Source: Pseudomonadota bacterium (GTDB lineage: Bacteria > Myxococcota_A > UBA9160 > SZUA-336). From it: a DNA stretch of 40,498 bases. A program made the position numbers and the translations under genes. This document shows, in pieces, positions 33,115 to 40,498 of this stretch (position 1 is its first letter; every line of letters begins with the position of its first letter). Below the pieces are notes generated by a model. The model did not search any database, was not told the DNA's origin, and saw only the letters and a program-made list of their open reading frames with translations. Location of the stretch: positions 1 through 40,498 of the forward strand of contig JAGWBS010000031.1 in the NCBI GenBank assembly GCA_021295775.1, given 5' to 3'.

Positions 33115-33144
33115 CGGGCCGCGCTCGGCCTGCGGAGACTGGGT

Positions 33145-34602
33145 ATGGCGCGAGAGAAGGTGAAGCCCTGCGGCGTGCTGGCCAGCGGCGACGTGGGGCG
33201 CTGGGACAGCGAGTCGGACGTGGTGATCGTGGGCCTGGGTGGCGCCGGCGCCTGCGCGGCGATCGCCGCCGCCGAGTCGGGGGCCGAAACCCTGGTGCTG
33301 GAGCGCGCTTCGGCGGGAGGCGGGACGACCGAGGTCTCCGACGGAATGATGTACATCGGCGGGGGCACGTCGCTGCAGCAAGCCTGCGGCTTCGAGGACT
33401 CCCCCGAGGAAATGTTCAAGTTCCTGATGGCGTCCGTGGGGCCGGAGCCCGACGAGGAGCGCATCCGGGCATTCTGTGAGGGAGGGCCCGCGCACTATGA
33501 CTGGCTGGTCGCCCAGGGCGTGCCGTTCGAGGCAGAGTTCTACGCCGGGCGGATGCTCTCCCCGGAGCAGCAGGGACTCACCTACTCCGGCAACGAACTG
33601 GTTCACCCCTTCCCCGATCTGGCCGTCCCGGCGCCGCGCGCCCACATGGCCGCCTGCACCGGTCCCACCGGCGCTTTCCTGATGCAGAAGCTGCTGGAGC
33701 GGGCGCTGGCGCTGGGCGTGCGCATCCAGCCCGACACGCGCGCGGAGACGCTGGTCTGCGCTCCCGACGGCCGGGTGGTGGGGGTCTACGCGCGGCAGAC
33801 GGGCCGGGATCAGTACCTGCGTGCCCGACGCGGCGTCGTGCTGTGCGCCGGCGGGTTCATCAACAATCAGGAGATGGTGTGCCAGTTCGCCCCCAGTCTG
33901 ATGAAGGCGCAGTACCACGCCGCCACCGACGGCGACGACGGGCGCGGCATCCGCATGGGGATGGGCGCGGGGGGCGCCGCCGTGCGCATGCACACCGGGC
34001 AGATCACGCTGCCGTTCTACCCGCCCAAGGGCCTGATGCGCGGGGTTTTCGTCAACGCCCAGGCACAGAGATTCATCGCCGAGGACGCCTACCAGGGAAC
34101 CATGGGGGAGGTCTGCCTGCTCGAGCAGCACGGCCGCGTCTGGCTGATCCTGGACGATGAGATCTTCGAGCGACGCGCCTACGCCGAGCCCGAGATCGCC
34201 GGGGTCGGCGAGAGCATCGAGGAGCTGGAAGCCGAGGTCGGCTTCCCGGAGGGCGCGCTGCAGTTCACGATCGAGGCGTACAACAGGGACGCCCGCCGCG
34301 GCGAGGATCGGCTGTTCCACAAGGGGGCCGAATATCTCAAGCCCCTGGAGACCCCGCCGTTCGCGGCATTCGACATGAGCTGGGACAAGATCCCGTACGC
34401 GGTCTTCACGCTGGGCGGACTTCGCACCAACGCGCGGGCCGAGGTTCTGAGCGTGGACGGCATCCGCATCCCTGGGCTCTACGCCGCCGGCCGCACCGCC
34501 GCTTCGATCAGTTCCCCCGGCTACGCCAGCGGCACCTCGGTGGGAGAGGCGACGTTCTTCGGGCGCGTCGCCGGATTCTCGGCCGCGGGCGGCGGTGCCT
34601 AG
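33145..34602 (+). CDS. FAD-dependent dehydrogenase, 3-ketosteroid-dehydrogenase/fumarate-reductase type
   Basis: A 485-residue flavoprotein of the FAD_binding_2 family. The dinucleotide fold is VVIVGLGGAGACAAIAAAESG (about 26-46) followed by LVLERA. The segment SDGMMYIGGGTSLQQACGFEDSPEEMFKFLM and the C-terminal GLYAAGRTAASISSPGYASGTSVGEATFFGR close the FAD site. The mid-region HYDWLVAQGVPFEAEFY is shared with steroid dehydrogenases of the KstD and delta4-(5alpha) type. It probably introduces or reduces a C=C bond next to a carbonyl in a ring system; the substrate is inferred from family resemblance only. A 10-bp perfect hairpin lies shortly after its stop. Confidence 0.85.
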   Translation: MAREKVKPCGVLASGDVGRWDSESDVVIVGLGGAGACAAIAAAESGAETLVLERASAGGGTTEVSDGMMYIGGGTSLQQACGFEDSPEEMFKFLMASVGPEPDEERIRAFCEGGPAHYDWLVAQGVPFEAEFYAGRMLSPEQQGLTYSGNELVHPFPDLAVPAPRAHMAACTGPTGAFLMQKLLERALALGVRIQPDTRAETLVCAPDGRVVGVYARQTGRDQYLRARRGVVLCAGGFINNQEMVCQFAPSLMKAQYHAATDGDDGRGIRMGMGAGGAAVRMHTGQITLPFYPPKGLMRGVFVNAQAQRFIAEDAYQGTMGEVCLLEQHGRVWLILDDEIFERRAYAEPEIAGVGESIEELEAEVGFPEGALQFTIEAYNRDARRGEDRLFHKGAEYLKPLETPPFAAFDMSWDKIPYAVFTLGGLRTNARAEVLSVDGIRIPGLYAAGRTAASISSPGYASGTSVGEATFFGRVAGFSAAGGGA

Positions 34603-34641
34603 TTATGACCTTTCCATAGAGTCTCGGGGCCCACTTGTTAT

Positions 34642-34665
34642 GCGCCCGCGCTCCTGCGCGGGCGC
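34642..34665 (+). terminator. Perfect 10-bp GC hairpin after the flavoprotein gene
   Basis: GCGCCCGCGC (34642-34651) and GCGCGGGCGC (34656-34665) pair without mismatch around a TCCT loop, 39 nt after the stop at 34602 and 42 nt before the next ATG. A CCCCGCCGGGG mini-hairpin follows instead of a T-tract. It may be a Rho-independent terminator variant, or a structure reducing readthrough into the quinone reductase-like gene. Confidence 0.45.
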
Positions 34666-34707
34666 CCCGCCGGGGGCAAGATCGGCGCGAATTTCGGCGG
34701 AGGTGGC

Positions 34708-35739
34708 ATGAAGGCATGGCGGGTCGTGCAGGCGGCGAAGCCGACCGAGGCGCTGCGGCTCGAGGACATCGAGACGCCGCGGCCGGGCCCGGGCCAGGTC
34801 CGGGTGGCGGTTCGCGCCTCGGCCCTGAACTTCAACGAGGTCGACGGCTGCTACGGCCGCTACCTGACCGTCAACCCGCCGCTGCCCTACACCCTGGGAA
34901 TGGAGGTGGCTGGCGAGGTCGAGGCCGCGGGGCCGGGCTGCGAGCACTGGCTGGGACGGCGCGTCATGGCGACGGCCGCGGGAGCGCACGGGGGACACGC
35001 CCAGCAGGTCGTCGCCGACGTCGCCATGGTCTTCGAGGCGCCCCCGACGCTCGACGACGTGCAGGCCGCCGCGGTCTTCTTCCCCTTCCACGTGGCGCAC
35101 CTCGCGCTTTTCGAGCGCGGCGGACTTCGCCCCGGCGAGACGCTGCTGGTGCATTCGGGCGCGGGGGGCGTGGGGTCGGCCGCGGTGCAGCTCGGGGCGG
35201 AGGCCGGCGCGCGGGTCTTCGCCACCGCGGGAGGGCCGGACAAGGCCGAGTTCTGCCGCGAGCTGGGCGCGGAGCGCGGCATCGATTATCGCAGCGAGGA
35301 CTTCGCCGAGGTGGTGCTGGAGGCGACCGGAGGGCTCGGCGCCGACGTGGTCTGCGACCTGGTCGGAGGCGAGGTCACCCGGCGCACCTTCCGCTGCATG
35401 GCGCGCGGCGGGCGCCACATGCTGGCGGGATTCTCCGGCGGGATCGAAGCCGAGGACCGCGCAGAGATCACGCCGCGTCCGATCATCTTCGGAAACTTCT
35501 CGCTGGGCGGGGTGCTCCTGGCCTACCGGGGCGACGATGAGCTCGAGCGGGGCGGCTCCGGAATCAACGTCTTTCCGCGCAGCGTCGGAGAGCGGCTGCA
35601 GTCGCGCGTCGACGAGCTGTTGAGCGCGGGGCGAGTCCGCCCGATCGTCGGGCGAACCGCGGACTATACGGAGCTGCCCGCCGAGTTGGAGCGCCTGGAA
35701 GCCCGCCAGACCATGGGCCGGACGATCATCCGCTGGTAG
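34708..35739 (+). CDS. Zinc-less MDR oxidoreductase, NADPH:quinone reductase-like
   Basis: A 343-residue medium-chain dehydrogenase/reductase. The N-terminal GroES-like domain has RPGPGQVRVAVRASALNFNEVD, YTLGMEVAGEVEAAGPGCEHW and GGHAQQVVAD. The Rossmann domain has LLVHSGAGGVGSAAVQLGAEAGARVFATAGGPDK (about 148-180) and GADVVCDLVGG. The catalytic zinc cysteines of alcohol dehydrogenases are absent, which fits the quinone-reductase branch. It probably reduces an enone or quinone intermediate with NADPH. It is convergent with the D-aminoacylase-like gene, 50 bp apart. Confidence 0.88.
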   Translation: MKAWRVVQAAKPTEALRLEDIETPRPGPGQVRVAVRASALNFNEVDGCYGRYLTVNPPLPYTLGMEVAGEVEAAGPGCEHWLGRRVMATAAGAHGGHAQQVVADVAMVFEAPPTLDDVQAAAVFFPFHVAHLALFERGGLRPGETLLVHSGAGGVGSAAVQLGAEAGARVFATAGGPDKAEFCRELGAERGIDYRSEDFAEVVLEATGGLGADVVCDLVGGEVTRRTFRCMARGGRHMLAGFSGGIEAEDRAEITPRPIIFGNFSLGGVLLAYRGDDELERGGSGINVFPRSVGERLQSRVDELLSAGRVRPIVGRTADYTELPAELERLEARQTMGRTIIRW

Positions 35740-35789
35740 CGCGCCGGCCGGGGAGATCGGCGGTCGCGCCCCCGCTGGCTGCGGTCGCT

Positions 35790-37457
35790 TCAGCGCGAGG
35801 ACGGGTCCAGGAAGCGGCCCGGTCTCTCGTCCGTCGGCACCCCGCCGAGCTGCGTGGGCACGCCCCCGACGACCGTCGCCCGGTAGCCGCGCGCGGGACG
35901 CCTCAGGCGCTCGCCCCCGCCGGGGAGATCCGCTACCAGCTCTTCTTCCCCCCACTCCAGCTCCGCCAGGTCGAGGACGACCAGGTCGCCCGCCAGCCCG
36001 ACTTCGACCCGACCGCGGTCGCGGACCCCGAAATGGTCGGCGACCTCGCTGGTGAGACGGCGCACCGCATCGGCCATGGAGAGGTCGCGCCTGTCCCTGA
36101 CGTAGCGCGAGAGCACCAGCGTGGAGTCGCCGGCGCCGCAGAACATCTGGCAGTGCGCCCCCGCGTCGCTGGAACCGACGAGCAGGGCCGGGTCGCGAAG
36201 CAGCTCGGCGATCTGGGACTCGTCGAAGCGCCCGCGAGTGCGGATCCCGACGTCGAGATCGCAGTCGAGCAGCCAGTCCGCCAGCGCGTCGGACGGGTGC
36301 CCGCCATGCGCTTCGATCCGGTCCGCGAAACTGGAGGTCCGCCCCTCGGGATCGGTCAGCTCCACGTCCGGATAGCGGGACGCCCGGTTGGGAAAGAACG
36401 GAGAGGTTCGCCGGTCCCAATGCTCCCGCGCCTTGCCGCGCCACCAGTCGTCGCGCAGCATGCGGCGCTTTTGATCGGGGTCCGCCTGGACCAGCTTGTG
36501 CCAGGCGGGGATGAACGAGAAAGAGATGGTCCGGTCGAGGCAGACGCGAGCCCCCGGCGGCCGCGGCGAGAACTGGGGAAAGACGCCTCCCGCCTCGGCC
36601 TGGGTTCGGCGGGCCTGGTCGAGGAGCTCCCGAGTCGCCTCCGGCCGTCCGGCCACGAAGCCCGTCCAGCTCGCCCGCACGCCCGCGCCGCGGCACACGC
36701 CGTGGATGCGTTCGACCCCGTCGAGGCGTCCCTGCTGGGAGTCGATCAGCGGCACGAACTCGACCACGCCGCTGCCGCGGCGGCCCAGCCTTTCGACCAG
36801 CGCGACGAACTCCTCGTCGTCGGCGCGACGGCTGGGCACCGGGCGCCCCTGCGCGTCGACGTCCGCCAGCGAGGTCGAAAGTCCGAAGCCGCCCGCGTCC
36901 AGGCACTCCTCCAGCAGGCCGGCCAGCGCGTCGCGTTCGGCGGGGGTGGCCACGCGCTGCCAGGCCTCGTCGCCCATCACCGACATGCGCAGGGCCGAGT
37001 GCCCGACCAGCCCCACCAGATTGACCGCGGTGCCGCGGCGGTCGAGCGCGTCGCGGTACTCGGCCCAGCTCTCCCAGGACCAGGGCACGCCCCGCTCGAA
37101 GGCGACCTCGGGAATGTCCTCGATGTAGCCGAAGGCGCCGACCAGGGCGTCGCGGTGCCGCGCGGGGAGCGGAGCCAGCGACAGCGAGCAGTTTCCGATC
37201 ACCATGCTGGTCACGCCGTGCAGCGGCATCGGGTCGCACTCGGGATCCCAGAAGACCGCCGGGTCGTAATGGGTGTGCGCGTCGATGAAGCCCGGCGTCA
37301 CCAGCCCGCCCCGGGCGTCGATCTCGGTTTCGCCGCGCGGCTCCAGAATCGGGGCGATTTCGGCGATTCTGCCCGCCCGCACCCGCACGTCGGCGCGGAA
37401 AGCCGGCCCGCCGCTGCCGTCGACCACGCTGCCCCCGCGAACCAGAAGATCGGACAT
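35790..37457 (-). CDS. Amidohydrolase of the N-acyl-D-amino-acid deacylase (D-aminoacylase) family
   Basis: A 555-residue metal-dependent amidohydrolase. DLLVRGGSVVDGSG starts the small beta domain, and GFIDAHTHYDP gives the His61-X-His63 metal pair. GNCSLSLAP carries Cys90, the unusual metal-ligand Cys of D-aminoacylases. The catalytic Asp lies in LVGSSDAGAHC, and the C-terminal beta domain ends GDLVVLDL and GRFLDPS. The middle of the protein lacks an obvious counterpart of the ligand-bearing HMR-type histidine strand and reads VVEFVPLID instead, so the second metal site may be altered and the substrate may not be an N-acyl-D-amino acid. It is divergent from the cupin gene, with 142 bp between starts. 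Confidence 0.82.
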   Translation of the reverse strand: MSDLLVRGGSVVDGSGGPAFRADVRVRAGRIAEIAPILEPRGETEIDARGGLVTPGFIDAHTHYDPAVFWDPECDPMPLHGVTSMVIGNCSLSLAPLPARHRDALVGAFGYIEDIPEVAFERGVPWSWESWAEYRDALDRRGTAVNLVGLVGHSALRMSVMGDEAWQRVATPAERDALAGLLEECLDAGGFGLSTSLADVDAQGRPVPSRRADDEEFVALVERLGRRGSGVVEFVPLIDSQQGRLDGVERIHGVCRGAGVRASWTGFVAGRPEATRELLDQARRTQAEAGGVFPQFSPRPPGARVCLDRTISFSFIPAWHKLVQADPDQKRRMLRDDWWRGKAREHWDRRTSPFFPNRASRYPDVELTDPEGRTSSFADRIEAHGGHPSDALADWLLDCDLDVGIRTRGRFDESQIAELLRDPALLVGSSDAGAHCQMFCGAGDSTLVLSRYVRDRRDLSMADAVRRLTSEVADHFGVRDRGRVEVGLAGDLVVLDLAELEWGEEELVADLPGGGERLRRPARGYRATVVGGVPTQLGGVPTDERPGRFLDPSSR

Positions 37458-37599
37458 GGCGGACTCCCTCGCGTGCCTCCGCCATCATAAGGCGGCCTCG
37501 CCGGGCGCGGCACGCTCGGAGGGTCTCTTGCCGGCCAAGTGCGAGCAAACCGCAGGCGTTTCGAGCTACCCTCGGAGGCGTTCGGACCCAGGAGATCCA

Positions 37600-37980
37600 G
37601 TGAGCGAACCCACGTTCATCCCCGTTCCTCCCGAAATCATGGCCAAGATGGAAAGCCACCGGGAAGAGAACGCAGCCGAGCCACTCGGACAGGTCGCCGA
37701 CCGCGTCCTGTTCGAGGACGAGAAGGTGCGGGTCTGGGAGATGCGCCTGGAGCCGGGCGAGATGTCGGACCTGCACCGGCACGATCTGGACTACTACCTG
37801 GTCATTCTGCAGGGCGACCTGATCGGCGGGATCCCGCCCAAGGGCTCCGGCCAGGACTGCTACGTGGCCGAGCTTTCCGGCGACGTGCAGGCGGTCTTCG
37901 TGCCGGCGGGCGACACGGAGTGGGCCTACAACTGTGGCCGGGAGACCTTCTACGAGCTGATGGTCGAGCTGAAAAAGTAG
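37600..37980 (+). CDS. Small cupin-fold protein
   Basis: A 126-residue single-domain cupin. VLFEDEKVRVWEMRLEPGEMSDLHRHDLDYYLVILQGD contains the first cupin motif, with the candidate metal-binding histidines 59 and 61. A second strand set ends FVPAGDTEWAYNCGRETFYELMVEL. Such proteins serve as dioxygenases, isomerases or binding proteins; none can be chosen here. The start is GTG at 37600 with GGAGAT upstream; the frame continues far upstream but is antisense to the amidohydrolase. It ends 12 bp from the convergent glyoxalase-like gene. Confidence 0.82.
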   Translation: MSEPTFIPVPPEIMAKMESHREENAAEPLGQVADRVLFEDEKVRVWEMRLEPGEMSDLHRHDLDYYLVILQGDLIGGIPPKGSGQDCYVAELSGDVQAVFVPAGDTEWAYNCGRETFYELMVELKK

Positions 37981-37992
37981 CGCTCCGGGACG

Positions 37993-38388
37993 CTAGACGT
38001 AGCGCCCGCCGCGCTCGATCACTTCGATCTTGTACCCGTCCGGATCCGTGACGAAGAAGATGCGCGCCAGGGGATCGCCGTCGTGCCGCATGGTGATCAG
38101 GTTGCCCGTCTCCCAGCCCTGTTGGACGAAGCGATCGTGCTCCGCCTCGAGGTTGTCGACCACCACCGCGACGTGTCCGTAGCCGCTGCCGTGGCTGTAG
38201 GCCTCGGTCTGGTCGTGATTCCAGGTCAGCTCGATCTCGAAGTCGTTCTCGGCGTTGCGCAGGTAGATCAGCGAGAAGTCGTCGAAGTCGAAGCGCTGCG
38301 ACTGCTCCAGCCCGAAGGCGTCGCGGTAGAACGCCATGGAGCGCTCCGGGTCGAGCACCCGGATCATCGTGTGGATCGTCTTGGCCAT
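37993..38388 (-). CDS. Glyoxalase I-like VOC protein (lactoylglutathione lyase type)
   Basis: A 131-residue vicinal oxygen chelate protein. The four metal ligands of glyoxalase I can be matched: His6 in IHTMIRVLD, Glu53 in FEIELTWN, His72 in YGHVAVVVD and Glu122 in YKIEVIE, with FYRDAFGLE and FFVTDPDGYKIEVIERGGRY as further family signatures. It probably converts the methylglyoxal-glutathione hemithioacetal to S-lactoylglutathione, or acts on a related pathway substrate. The ATG at 38388 is chosen because the fold starts at once; a GTG at 38397 is an alternative. It is divergent from the amidohydrolase-2 gene, with 92 bp between starts. Confidence 0.9.
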   Translation of the reverse strand: MAKTIHTMIRVLDPERSMAFYRDAFGLEQSQRFDFDDFSLIYLRNAENDFEIELTWNHDQTEAYSHGSGYGHVAVVVDNLEAEHDRFVQQGWETGNLITMRHDGDPLARIFFVTDPDGYKIEVIERGGRYV

Positions 38389-38480
38389 GGGCTCCACTCC
38401 TCGCCCGCGAGTTTACCCGGAATCCTCCGGCCCGGGGGCGGCGTTGGGAGTTTACAATCGGCTCCCTGGAAGGAGGCGGC

Positions 38481-39917
38481 ATGAACTTCGTGCGCAGCGA
38501 CCGCGTGGCGGCGATCCGCTCGCGGATCGACCATCCGGTGATCGACGGCGACGGTCACCTGCTCGAGTACACGCCCCTCATCCGGGACATCATCGCCGAG
38601 GACGCCGGCAGCGACGTGGCGCAGGCTTTCGACCGGATCGTCCACGCCTCCGAGCATTTCCGCGAAGTCCCGTTCGAGCAGAAGCGCGGACTCGGTCTGA
38701 CCCGCACCGCCTGGTGGGGTCTGCCGGCGCAGAACACCCTGGATCGCGCCAGCGCCATGCTCCCCCAGCTGATGTACCGCCGACTCGACGAGATCGGAAT
38801 CGACTTCGCCCTGCTCTACCCCACCTACGGTCTGTTCGCGACCGGCATGCCCGGAGACGAGCTGCGCCGGGCCATGGCCCGCGCCTACAACCGCTACTAC
38901 GCCGAGATGTACGCCGATTACCGCGACCGCCTGGAACCGGTGGCCGTCATTCCGACGGTGACCCCGGAGGAGGCGGTCGCCGAGCTCGAGCACGCTGTGG
39001 TCGAGCTGGGTCTCAAGGCGGTCACCTTGTCGGGCGTGGTGAGCCGGCCCGTGCCCGGCGCGGAGGGAGTGCGGGGCGCTTACTGGCAGGACACACTCGC
39101 CCACGACTCGGACTACGACTACGACCCGCTGTGGAAGCGCTGCGTGGAGCTGGGCGTCTCGCCGACCTTCCACGGTTCGACGCAGGGCTCCGGACTGCGC
39201 GCCTCGCGCCAGAGCTACGTGTACAACCACATCGGAAGTTTCGCGGCGGCCGGTGAAGCGGCCTGCCGCTCGCTCTTCTTCCACGGCGTCCCGATGCGCT
39301 TTCCGCGGCTGCACTTCGCCTTCCTGGAGGGCGGAGTCGCCTGGGGCGCCAACCTCTACAGCGACATCCTGGCGCACTTGGAGAAGCGCCACGCGGGCGC
39401 GATCGAACAGTACGACCCCGCCCGCATCGACCGCGACGGACTCGAGGGTCTGATGCGCGAATACGCGCCGGAATCGCTGGTGGAGCGCATGGACCGGCTC
39501 GACGAGGCGCTGCTGCTGCTCTCTGACCCGAACGAAGGCTCGTTCGCCAGCGACGAGTTCGCCGATTCGGGCGTCTCCGGAGCCGACGACGTGCGCGAGA
39601 TCTTCGCCGGCCGCTTCTACTTCGGCTGCGAGGCCGACGATCCGTTGACCTGCGTGGGCCTGAACGACTCCATCCTGCCGGGCGGCGCGCGCCTGCGTCC
39701 GGTCTTCGCCAGCGACGTGGGGCACTGGGACGTCCCGGACTTCCGCGACGTTCTGCCCGAAGCCTACGAGGGGGTCGAAGACGGCAAGCTGACGCCGGAA
39801 GACTTCCGCGCGTTCGTGTTCGGCAACGCGGTTTCGCTCTGGGGCCGCACGAACCCCAAGTTCTTCGACGGCACCGCGGTCGAGGCCGAGGCGCGTGCGG
39901 CGCTGCGTTCGGACTGA
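38481..39917 (+). CDS. Amidohydrolase-2 family TIM-barrel protein
   Basis: A 478-residue protein of the ACMSD/LigW-like amidohydrolase-2 family, whose members decarboxylate or hydrolyse aromatic and carboxylic intermediates. Residues 20-29 (VIDGDGHLLE) contain the first metal-site His26 (pattern DxDxH, a frequent variant of HxH). GVSPTFHGST, FAFLEGGVAW and FASDVGHWDVPD supply later active-site His and Asp residues, and RAFVFGNAVSLWG closes the barrel. Such long members (about 400-480 aa) are common in environmental bacteria near P450 and acyl-CoA genes. The ATG at 38481 has GGAAGGAGG upstream. The substrate is unknown. Confidence 0.85.
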   Translation: MNFVRSDRVAAIRSRIDHPVIDGDGHLLEYTPLIRDIIAEDAGSDVAQAFDRIVHASEHFREVPFEQKRGLGLTRTAWWGLPAQNTLDRASAMLPQLMYRRLDEIGIDFALLYPTYGLFATGMPGDELRRAMARAYNRYYAEMYADYRDRLEPVAVIPTVTPEEAVAELEHAVVELGLKAVTLSGVVSRPVPGAEGVRGAYWQDTLAHDSDYDYDPLWKRCVELGVSPTFHGSTQGSGLRASRQSYVYNHIGSFAAAGEAACRSLFFHGVPMRFPRLHFAFLEGGVAWGANLYSDILAHLEKRHAGAIEQYDPARIDRDGLEGLMREYAPESLVERMDRLDEALLLLSDPNEGSFASDEFADSGVSGADDVREIFAGRFYFGCEADDPLTCVGLNDSILPGGARLRPVFASDVGHWDVPDFRDVLPEAYEGVEDGKLTPEDFRAFVFGNAVSLWGRTNPKFFDGTAVEAEARAALRSD

Positions 39918-39932
39918 GTCCGCGGCCGCCGC

Positions 39933-40498
39933 ATGAGACCCCGAGTCGCTTCGATCCGCCTGCGAACCCTGCTGGCGTTCGGGCTGGTGCTGGGCGCCGC
40001 GTTCGCGCCGCAGGGGGCCTCCGCCCGCGTGCTGCGGGTGGAAATCGAAACCCGCGAGCCGTACGCGGGTGGCGTCGAGTTCGGCGAGCGCGGAGCCTAC
40101 GAGCGCCTCGACGGGCGCATCTACTTCGCCTTCGATCCGAACCATCCCGCCAACGCGAGGATCGTCGACCTCGCGCTCGCCCCCACGCGGGACGACGGAC
40201 AGGTCGAGGCCTGGTCCGAGATCCGCGTGCTCCAGCCCGCCGACCCCGAACGCCGCCGGAAGCTGGCGCTGGTCGGCGTGGTCAATCGCGGCCGGAGACT
40301 GAGTCTGGCCACGTTCAACGGCGTTCCGATGGGATTCCCGGGTCTGCCCGCCGCCGGGCCGGAGCCTCCGGCCTGGGGGGACGGATTTCTGATGCGCGCC
40401 GGGCTGACACTGATCTGGATCGGCTGGCAGCACGACGCGCCCCCTTCTCCCGACAGCCTGAGGCTGCGCGTGCCGGCCGCGCGCGCGCTCGACGGGGA
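39933..40498 (+). CDS. Secreted alpha/beta-hydrolase-domain protein, N-terminal fragment
   Basis: The first 188 codons of a gene that runs off the right edge. Residues 1-32 form a signal peptide (RTLLAFGLVLGAAFAPQGASA). The mature part starts VLRVEIETREPYAGGVEFGERGAYERLDGRIYFAFDP..., continues LALVGVVNRGRR, and has GDGFLMRAGLTLIWIGWQHD, a pattern I associate with the large extracytoplasmic alpha/beta-hydrolase domain family (Abhydrolase_10 type). The catalytic region lies beyond the window. It begins 16 bp after the amidohydrolase-2 stop, so the two are likely one operon. Confidence 0.75.
   Translation, partial: MRPRVASIRLRTLLAFGLVLGAAFAPQGASARVLRVEIETREPYAGGVEFGERGAYERLDGRIYFAFDPNHPANARIVDLALAPTRDDGQVEAWSEIRVLQPADPERRRKLALVGVVNRGRRLSLATFNGVPMGFPGLPAAGPEPPAWGDGFLMRAGLTLIWIGWQHDAPPSPDSLRLRVPAARALDG

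Overview
The window is a GC-rich chromosomal segment (about 70% G+C by eye) from a Gram-negative bacterium. It encodes a DsbD-type thiol transporter, a TolC-type outer-membrane channel, a soluble lytic transglycosylase and a lipoprotein, all of which imply an outer membrane and periplasm. The mix of informational genes, a FYDLN-acid protein, several LLM-type (F420/flavin) oxidoreductases and P450s fits an uncultured or environmental deltaproteobacterial-type lineage (Myxococcota, Desulfobacterota or Binatota). That placement is inference only, because no rRNA is present. I see no insertion sequence, prophage, CRISPR array or plasmid gene.

Layout. Positions 1-5.8 kb hold the start of an ABC ATPase, a coiled-coil membrane protein of unknown role, a ScsB/DsbD-like reductase, an AMIN-TolC fusion and tRNA-Arg(CCU). 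Positions 5.9-10.6 kb hold a MerA-like flavoprotein without mercury-binding cysteines, a nitrilase-family amidase, glucose-6-phosphate isomerase, and an NtrC-like regulator whose ATPase and sigma-54 contact motifs are eroded. Positions 10.8-15.7 kb form a co-directional informational operon, mutL-miaA-der-(YfgM-like TPR protein). Positions 16.0-23.9 kb hold a stand-alone hydrolase homologous to the N-terminal domain of 10-formyl-THF dehydrogenase, a FYDLN-acid zinc-ribbon protein, a lytic transglycosylase, and an overlapping run of a GH10-like lipoprotein, queA and tgt. This stretch ends with a ROK sugar kinase. An initiator tRNA-Met (23970-24046) with a good promoter follows.

From the initiator tRNA to the right end (24.1-40.5 kb) the content changes almost entirely to catabolic genes. 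These are two translationally coupled P450s with a broken epoxide hydrolase upstream, two LLM oxidoreductases, an EthD-like protein, two SnoaL/NTF2-like proteins, a 3-ketosteroid-dehydrogenase-like flavoprotein, a medium-chain quinone reductase-like enzyme, a D-aminoacylase-like amidohydrolase, a cupin, a glyoxalase-I-like enzyme, an amidohydrolase-2 protein and the start of an alpha/beta-hydrolase. One recQ helicase sits among them. This looks like a pathway for oxidative breakdown or modification of a hydrophobic, perhaps polycyclic or terpenoid, compound; the substrate cannot be read from the sequence.

Most notable points: (i) the Tgt has lost all three zinc-ligand cysteines and has an altered substrate pocket, and the next gene, a ROK kinase, has also lost all three of its zinc cysteines; (ii) both P450s lack the usual acid-alcohol pair in helix I; (iii) the NtrC-like protein appears dead as a sigma-54 activator; (iv) the epoxide hydrolase belonging to the P450 operon carries a frameshift and an amber codon.
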